This document shows, one piece after another, positions 7,661 through 13,029 of a stretch of DNA of 13,029 nucleotides. Under the pieces are notes generated by a model, which did not search any database, was not told the DNA's origin, and saw nothing but the letters and a program-made list of their open reading frames with translations. The stretch is from Leishmania mexicana MHOM/GT/2001/U1103. Lineage: Eukaryota > Euglenozoa > Kinetoplastea > Trypanosomatida > Trypanosomatidae. The position numbers and the translations under genes are program-made. Numbering within the stretch: position 1 is the first letter of the stretch; each line of letters opens with the position of its first letter. The stretch is taken from NCBI RefSeq assembly GCF_000234665.1, contig NW_003946371.1, positions 1 through 13,029 of the forward strand. Reading direction: 5' to 3'.

Positions 7661-9060
7661 AACGGTAGCATGCACGGGAAGAGTTGCAACAAGGAGGTGA
7701 GGCAAAGAACACAGAGAGAGGAAGAATCATCTAGCGTCGAGAGACGGGTAGGGGAGAGTGGCGGACATGGTACGAGGGAATCGTGCCGATGTGCATACAC
7801 ACAGCGTCTCCGCCCGTCATCTACTCAGCTCTCTTCCACTGCCCTTGTGCACTTGCCCTCGGTGATCGGCGTGGCGGGAGGGTGGTCATATCGACAGAGA
7901 TCAACTGGAGGGAGTCTGGCGCCTGAAACACTACGTCTTTCACTGTGCTTGAAGACGATAGAGCCGGCGTGCATCGTCCGATTTTCGACCGCCTTGACTC
8001 ATGTTCGTCGCTCCAGCAAAGGATATGCTGCACAGCTTGGGCGGCGTGTGTCTCCGTGACAGCATACACACACACAAAGCGCTCAATGTGCGCAGTAATG
8101 GCAAGGCGACAGAGACACGCACGTACCCGCACCCCCACCAGGGGAGAGACAGAGATGCCAAGCGAGCAAGCACACAGAAAACAAAAAAGGGACGGAGGGA
8201 GGAAAAAGAATAACGTCGAAGGTGGGAAACGAGAAGGGGCGATGCACCGGTGCACACAACAACGACCACACACACACACACACAAACATGCACAAGAGAA
8301 GCCAAAGGAGTGCACCGTCGAGGCAAAGAAAGCAGAGGAGAGGGAGAGGGCCCTCCCCAGGCACCGTACGCGCCAACGCCCGCTATTTCACCAGCAGAGA
8401 CCCGTACAAAGCGCACGAGAGAGAGAAAGAAAGTAGAAGAACATACGCACATGGATGGATGGGAGTGGGAGAGGTGGCGGCTTGCAGGAGAGGATGGCGT
8501 AGATGCTGCGCGCCAGCAGATACATGAGCAGGCGCACAGACAGACGCACACGCGCCGAGGCCAAAAAAAAACGCCTCCGTGCCAAAGTTGTCGGTGAGCG
8601 ATCCGCCGCCGAGGAGGAGGGAGCGGAGACACCGCATGATCTGGTACCCCCCCCCTCGCCATGATCCCGGCTGATTCTGTATGTCCGTTGCGTCCCCCCC
8701 CCTTCCACCACCAAACGCTCCAGGGTGCCGCGCACCTGCCTTGTGTGGGGAGAGGTGCTGAACCACCTGCACACATGAGCCGAAAGACACAACGAATGGG
8801 GGGAAGGTCGCAAACGAAATAATGAAAAGCCCGCGCCAACGAGAAGCAAACGGCGAAGAAGCTGCAGCGCAACGAGCAACGGTTCCTCCGACAGTCCGTC
8901 CCTCGGAGGGAGACACGATGCCAGTCTGCCTATAGAGACAGTCGGAGAGGCGCAGGGCAGGGGAAACGCCTCGCACGCGGGGCACACACACACTACACGC
9001 ACCACACCCGCCGACACCAAGAAAGAAATCCTGAGACGGCTGAGAGGCAAAGACATGTAA
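7661..9060. other. Gene-free purine-rich spacer with simple repeats
   Basis: No coding frame on either strand has credible composition; the long minus-strand frames are Cys/Val/Ser/Leu strings generated by GT- and CT-rich simple sequence. The plus strand is rich in GAGAG, ACAC and AGAA runs. Notable simple repeats are (CA)9 at 8267-8284, nine A at 8563-8571, and nine-C runs at 8647-8655 and 8694-8702. The pyrimidine-rich minus strand offers many possible splice tracts, so the region may hold a long leader or spacer. Confidence 0.6.
8267..8284. repeat. (CA)9 dinucleotide microsatellite
   Basis: Nine perfect CA units lie in the gene-free spacer, near further short CACA and ACAC runs. Confidence 0.95.
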
Positions 9061-9099
9061 ATGTTCCGAGAGGGAAGTACGCAGGAGTTCAGGGGGAGC

Positions 9100-9296
9100 G
9101 GTGATCTAGGTGCACGCCGCACGAGCTCAGGGCGGAAGTTGGCCTGCCTCAGGCCAGGGCCTCAGAGGGCCCTGCACATCCTGTCTGTGTATGCCATGCT
9201 TCACCCTCAGTCGCCTCAAGCCGCGGCACTGCACAATATATAGTGTGGAGACCCTCTACAGTGGAGTCTGGAGGACTCGAGGGTGTAACTCGGGGT
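9100..9296. mobile_element. Dispersed repeat copy A (SIDER-like retroposon remnant, tentative)
   Basis: This segment aligns colinearly with 11425-11615. Shared blocks in order are CTAGGTGCA (9106-9114), GGAAGTTGGCC (9134-9144), GCCTCAAGCCGCGGCA (9213-9228) and GGAGGACTCG (9270-9279). The spacing between blocks differs from copy B by only a few bases, so this is one ancestral sequence with small indels rather than chance. It carries no ORF of its own. The repeat relationship is seen directly. The retroposon name is inference from the abundance of degenerate SIDER elements in Leishmania intergenic and 3' UTR sequence. Orientation is not established. Confidence 0.7.
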
Positions 9297-11424
9297 GTTC
9301 CTTACAGGCTTCCGGCATCTGTGCCGCATCGGCCCGCCCCATCGGGCGCAGGAGACGCCGCACATTTCGCACGCATGCGCGGTGGGGCGGATCAGCGTGC
9401 ATACTTCTGCGCCTTTGTCCCCCATCACTCGCGCTTCCCCTCCCCGAGCCTCCGGCTGCCTTGCCTGGACGTGATACACCATGCCCGCTCTGCTTGACAG
9501 CGCGCGCAATGCTCGCATCCCCCCATGGCACCGGCGAGCACCGCGTCCAGGCGCTCAGGCAGGTGGCCGCCCGCAGCAGACAGCGCCGCAGTTGCTTGCG
9601 CCGCGGCATGCGGTGCGTCCATCCCCTCAACTGCTGCTGCCACCTGCAGCAGGCGCTGCGTCACCCACGCCCTCCCAGTCCAGCCCCCGCTCGTCAGAGG
9701 TCCGTATCCGCTCCTTCTCCCGGCAGCCGGCGCGGGCGCCTTCCACCGACCACCTCGCAGCCGCCCCCAGCCAGCTGCCGCACGGAAGGGCCCTCCACGC
9801 CACGGGCGCACTCCCCCGACACCCGCAATCCGCGCACCGGCGCACAGCGGAGGAGGGGCCCCCTACAGCGTCCGAGAGGGGTCGCGGAACGGAGGGCGAC
9901 CAGTGGGCCCGGCATCACCGGCTGCAGCGCATACAAGCACGTCCGCAGGCACCGGCACACTCGCCCGCAGGCCTGCAGCGGAGAGGGCGAGGCAGCCAGG
10001 AGACGGCGGGCGCGCCAGTGCCCCGTCAGCATCCACTCACCAACGCGCACGCACGCACCACAGCACACAAACACACACGCATGCGCACGCGTCAGCGACT
10101 CCGCCCGTGCACCGCGCACACACCGCGTCAGTCCGCCGCATCGCTTCCGTGCATGCACGCCTGCCATCCCAGCACAGGCAGCCGAGCCTCCGCAGCCGGC
10201 GAGCGTCCTCCCGCAGCAAGTGCTCGGCAACACACCCGCACTCGCACGCACCTCGCGGGCCCCACGTCGCAGTGCGTCACCGCGCCGTGGCGTGTGCATC
10301 CGACGGCTCACCGTCAACGCACGCCGGCAGAGCCACGGCAGCGATGCGACGTTACTAGGAGGCGACGCCACCACCAGCGCGCCAGCCGCGCGGGCAATCC
10401 GGAAAGCAGCACACCGCGCCGCATGCGGCAGCATCACATGCACCGGCAGCAGCGCCACCTGTGCCGCCCACCGCGCACAGACAGATGTCGGCGGTGCCTC
10501 TGCCCGCATCCCGCCTGCCCAGTCCGCCGGAGCGCGTACCGCTGCCGGCCCATGGGTCTCTCCCCGTTTTGGTGTGCGGGGGGTCGCGCTCACCCCGGCG
10601 GTGTCGCTCCCCATCCTCGTGCCTCGCCATGAAGCACGCATGAGACAAGCGCCAAGGCGCAGCAGAGAAGAGAGGGGCAGACGAGGAGGAGTGAGCGCAC
10701 ATGGAGGCGGCGTCGCCGCGAGGCACACACACGCACGCACATAGCACAGCCGCGCCGCTGGCAGCAGCAAGGTGCTCGCCGCACCCCCTACCCCTCCCCT
10801 CGCAGAAGGGGGGGGGGCGAGCCCAGTGCCGGCGCGCACGCCGTCGGCGTCGCCCAGCGGACGTCACGAGAGCGCGAGTCCGAGAGAGGCATAACAAACA
10901 GAGCCGCGCGCGGGGGACGTAGCACAGAAGGAAAGACAAAGCGAGAAAAAAGGGGGCGAGAGGCACGCGCACGCACGCGCTCCGCCGTCCCGGGCCGACG
11001 CAAACGCGAGCCGTCTCGGCGAGACGAAAGCGTCACACCCCGTCACGGCTCGGCGCGCGTGCTCCGCCCCTCTCGTTTGGAGGGTTGGCGGTCTGCGGTT
11101 GGCGTGGCTGCCGGACGCACGGCGGCACTTGCCGGCGCCACACCACACCGACACGCCCACAAACACACGAGCTCAGGCACAGCGCACCCGCCTCCGTTGC
11201 ACCACGGCTGCATCCCGGTCGCCATGGACGCACCGCCTCCCGCGCATCCGGGGCATGCGCCTCACCGGCACATCCTGTGCGTGCTCGTCCCCTCCTCGCG
11301 TGCGTGCGACGCTAGCAGCGCAAGGCGGAGACAAGGGTGCACGGCATGCCTCCGTCCACGCGGGGCGCGACCACGGTCCTGCTCGAGGGCGGAAGCGGCG
11401 ACGTCAGTCGCGTGGGTAACAGGG
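9297..11424. other. GC-rich gene-free region between the two repeat copies
   Basis: About 2.1 kb of very GC-rich sequence, with C clearly exceeding G on the plus strand in much of it. Long open frames exist in almost every frame on both strands, which is what stop-poor GC-rich DNA gives. Their translations are Arg/Pro/Ala/His/Thr strings without domains. Short CACGCA and CACACA runs cluster near 10050-10090, and ten G occur at 10808-10817. I see no RNA gene. Confidence 0.6.
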
Positions 11425-11615
11425 GGTGGCCTAGGTGCATGCCGGGCGAGCGCAGAGAGGAAGTTGGCCAGCCGCAGGTCAGGGCCTTTTGAGACCCTGT
11501 GCTCTGCCGGCAGATGCCATGCCTCCCCCTCACACGCCTCAAGCCGCGGCATGCCGTAATACAGGGTAGACACTCTCCACACCCGCGTCGGGAGGACTCG
11601 GTGGTGTGACGAGGC
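11425..11615. mobile_element. Dispersed repeat copy B (SIDER-like retroposon remnant, tentative)
   Basis: This is the partner of the copy at 9100-9296. Matching blocks are CTAGGTGCA (11431-11439), GGAAGTTGGCC (11459-11469), GCCTCAAGCCGCGGCA (11536-11551) and GGAGGACTCG (11591-11600). Immediately after it on the plus strand lies an A-rich stretch (about 11619-11690), which could be a decayed 3' tail of a retroposed element. Copy A lacks such a tail, so this is weak evidence. Confidence 0.7.
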
Positions 11616-13029
11616 ACCCAAACAAACAACGCAGAGGAAGATACGACACAGGAAAGGCAAAGAGATAATAAAGACTCAGCAAGGAAATAAGTGGACACGC
11701 ACACGCACGCACGCACGCGGACGCAGGCAGACAGTCGAACACCGAACACGTCCTTCACCTGCGGAGGGCAGAGAGAGGAGAGCGCGGAGCGGCGGGTGCG
11801 GCCACGATAGCGGGAATATATACGAAAACAACAGCAACAAAACTATGTGGTGCAGGGAGTGCGCGCAACGGCTTCACAGCGTCGTCGTGCCGCCATCCTC
11901 GCCCTGTGAGTGCGAGCGCCGCGGGGAGCCGTCGCAGCAGGGGAGGGGCGCCATGGAGGCGGCATCCACTGAACAAGGAGGTGGACGACTACAGGGGCGC
12001 GGGCACACGCACACACGCGCACGCCGTGCGGCACAGTAGCCCGTCGAGGGGAGGCGCGTCGACACGAAACCGGAAACAAGCGAGAGACGGAGAGGAGCGC
12101 AGCGCGCGGTCGTCAGGACGGCTCCAGAGAGCAGCAACGCGCAAGCGCCACACGCACATGCCCGACGTCACGTTGCCTCCGCAGCTGCATCGGAGCCGCC
12201 TCCGACTTACCACACGCCTCCCCGGCCCCGCACTCCACTGCACGCCGGGGGTGCCCTCCTGTGCAGCAGCAGGTGCTTACGCGTGCGCGCACACGTAGGG
12301 CGTGCATGAGGCGCGAGGGAAGAAGAGCAAGACCTGCAGTCGCCCCCTCTGGCGTTGCGTGTGCACCGGTGTGTCGCCTGCACCCGCCACCACCACACCA
12401 GCGCACCCCGTCTCCCCTCGAGCAGTCCGTGCGGTGTGCCGCAGGGGGTGAGGCAGACATGCGAGGGCGGCGGCCACCGCGGACGCGAGAGACACACCAC
12501 CGAGACGCGGTGCGGCGCTGCGCCTCCCGCCGCTCTCTCAAGTGCGTCCGTCTCCCCCCCCCCTGCCCTCCGCGCACCATCGCCGCCCTCGCCGCCACGC
12601 TCCGTCGCATTCCCGCGGTCACCGTCCGGCCCTGGCGGCAGCCGTGCCATGCCCTCGCTGCCCCTCTCGCGCTCTCGGCTCACAAAGGGGCGTCGGGCGG
12701 GCGTGCCTGAGGGCAGGGTCGTCGGTGCGCCCGTCCCCGCTAACGGTGCGTCGCCCACTGCAGAGCGCACGGCGCCGTGCAGCGCAGCACATGCAAAAGC
12801 GGACGGAGCGGCGGGCACGGCGCAGAGGACACGCGAAGGAGAGGACGAGAACGGCCACGCAGAAACCGTCATCACGCCAGCACGCGCACTCGACAGCGAA
12901 GCCACATCGACACTCGACAGGGAGCGCGCACGCACCGACAGCCGCGCAGCACCACGCAAACGGGGAAACAGACGCCGCAGCGCAGAAACTGAGAAGGGCT
13001 CATCACGACGTGCGTGCAGGGTGCGCGTG
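11616..13029. other. GC-rich gene-free region to the window end
   Basis: No supported gene on either strand; open frames here are compositional. It starts with an A-rich patch (about 11619-11690) and a (ACGC)4 run at 11703-11718, then becomes strongly GC-rich. A run of ten C is at 12554-12563. It could be 3' UTR of a minus-strand gene lying beyond the window, a strand-switch region, or subtelomeric DNA; the window cannot decide. Confidence 0.55.
11703..11718. repeat. (ACGC)4 tetranucleotide repeat
   Basis: Four perfect ACGC units are flanked by further imperfect ACACGC units in the spacer after repeat copy B. Confidence 0.9.

Noticed and set aside
8040..8300. Possible CRISPR-like or regularly spaced array in the ACAC-rich spacer
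   Set aside because: The repeats are irregular dinucleotide runs with no constant unit or spacer length, and the DNA is eukaryotic.
7940..8872. Minus-strand open frame of 310 codons with Cys/Val runs
   Set aside because: The runs are translations of (CA)n and CT-rich simple sequence, not membrane protein signal.
9110..10744. Plus-strand open frame of 544 codons
   Set aside because: GC-rich, stop-poor DNA leaves most frames open on both strands here. The translation is Arg/Pro/Ala/His-rich with no domain, and it begins inside the repeat copy.
9694..10839. Minus-strand open frame of 381 codons
   Set aside because: It is Cys/Arg/Ala-rich without domains, overlaps other open frames, and has no sign of conserved structure; it is explained by composition.
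11616..13029. Telomeric or subtelomeric repeats near the window end
   Set aside because: No TTAGGG/CCCTAA tracts or regular arrays are seen, so a chromosome end cannot be claimed from this sequence.
7661..13029. tRNA, rRNA or snRNA genes in the gene-free part
   Set aside because: Reading for paired A/B-box-like sequence and cloverleaf stems gave nothing convincing; a covariance-model scan would be needed to exclude small RNAs.

Overview
The window looks like nuclear DNA from a kinetoplastid, most likely Leishmania or a close relative. The reasons are uninterrupted high-GC coding regions with G/C-biased third codon positions, all on one strand (minus), and intergenic spacers dominated by simple repeats. 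A long polypyrimidine tract (read on the minus strand) followed by an AG lies just upstream of each intact gene, the arrangement used for spliced-leader trans-splicing. The species call is inference; no bacterial-type operon signals are present.

Layout, in transcription order on the minus strand (high to low coordinates). (1) Positions 13029-7446 hold no gene I can support. The left part (about 7446-9060) is purine-rich on the plus strand, so pyrimidine-rich in the transcribed sense. The right part (9060-13029) is very GC-rich and contains two colinear diverged copies of a ~195 bp repeat (9100-9296 and 11425-11615), possibly degenerate retroposons of the SIDER type. (2) 7435-4980 encodes a protein with four tandem cyclic-nucleotide-binding-like modules and an N-terminal MGASCC motif suited to myristoylation plus palmitoylation. 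The reading frame is broken once, near 6050-6064. (3) 4083-2929 encodes a membrane-anchored protein of the Sulfotransferase_4 fold whose cofactor-binding motifs look destroyed. (4) 2207-1419 is a broken coding sequence (two frame changes and at least one in-frame stop) with a Thr/Ser/Ala/Pro repeat and a C-terminal membrane segment; I do not recognise its family. (5) 825-97 encodes a small RecA-fold ATPase resembling SWSAP1, a RAD51-paralogue-like partner in homologous recombination.

The genes do not form an obvious pathway. In kinetoplastids neighbours are usually co-transcribed without being functionally related. The most interesting points are the acylated four-module cyclic-nucleotide-binding protein, the apparent pseudo-sulfotransferase with a membrane anchor, the SWSAP1-like ATPase, the decayed gene, and the 5.6 kb gene-free GC-rich block with its repeat pair.
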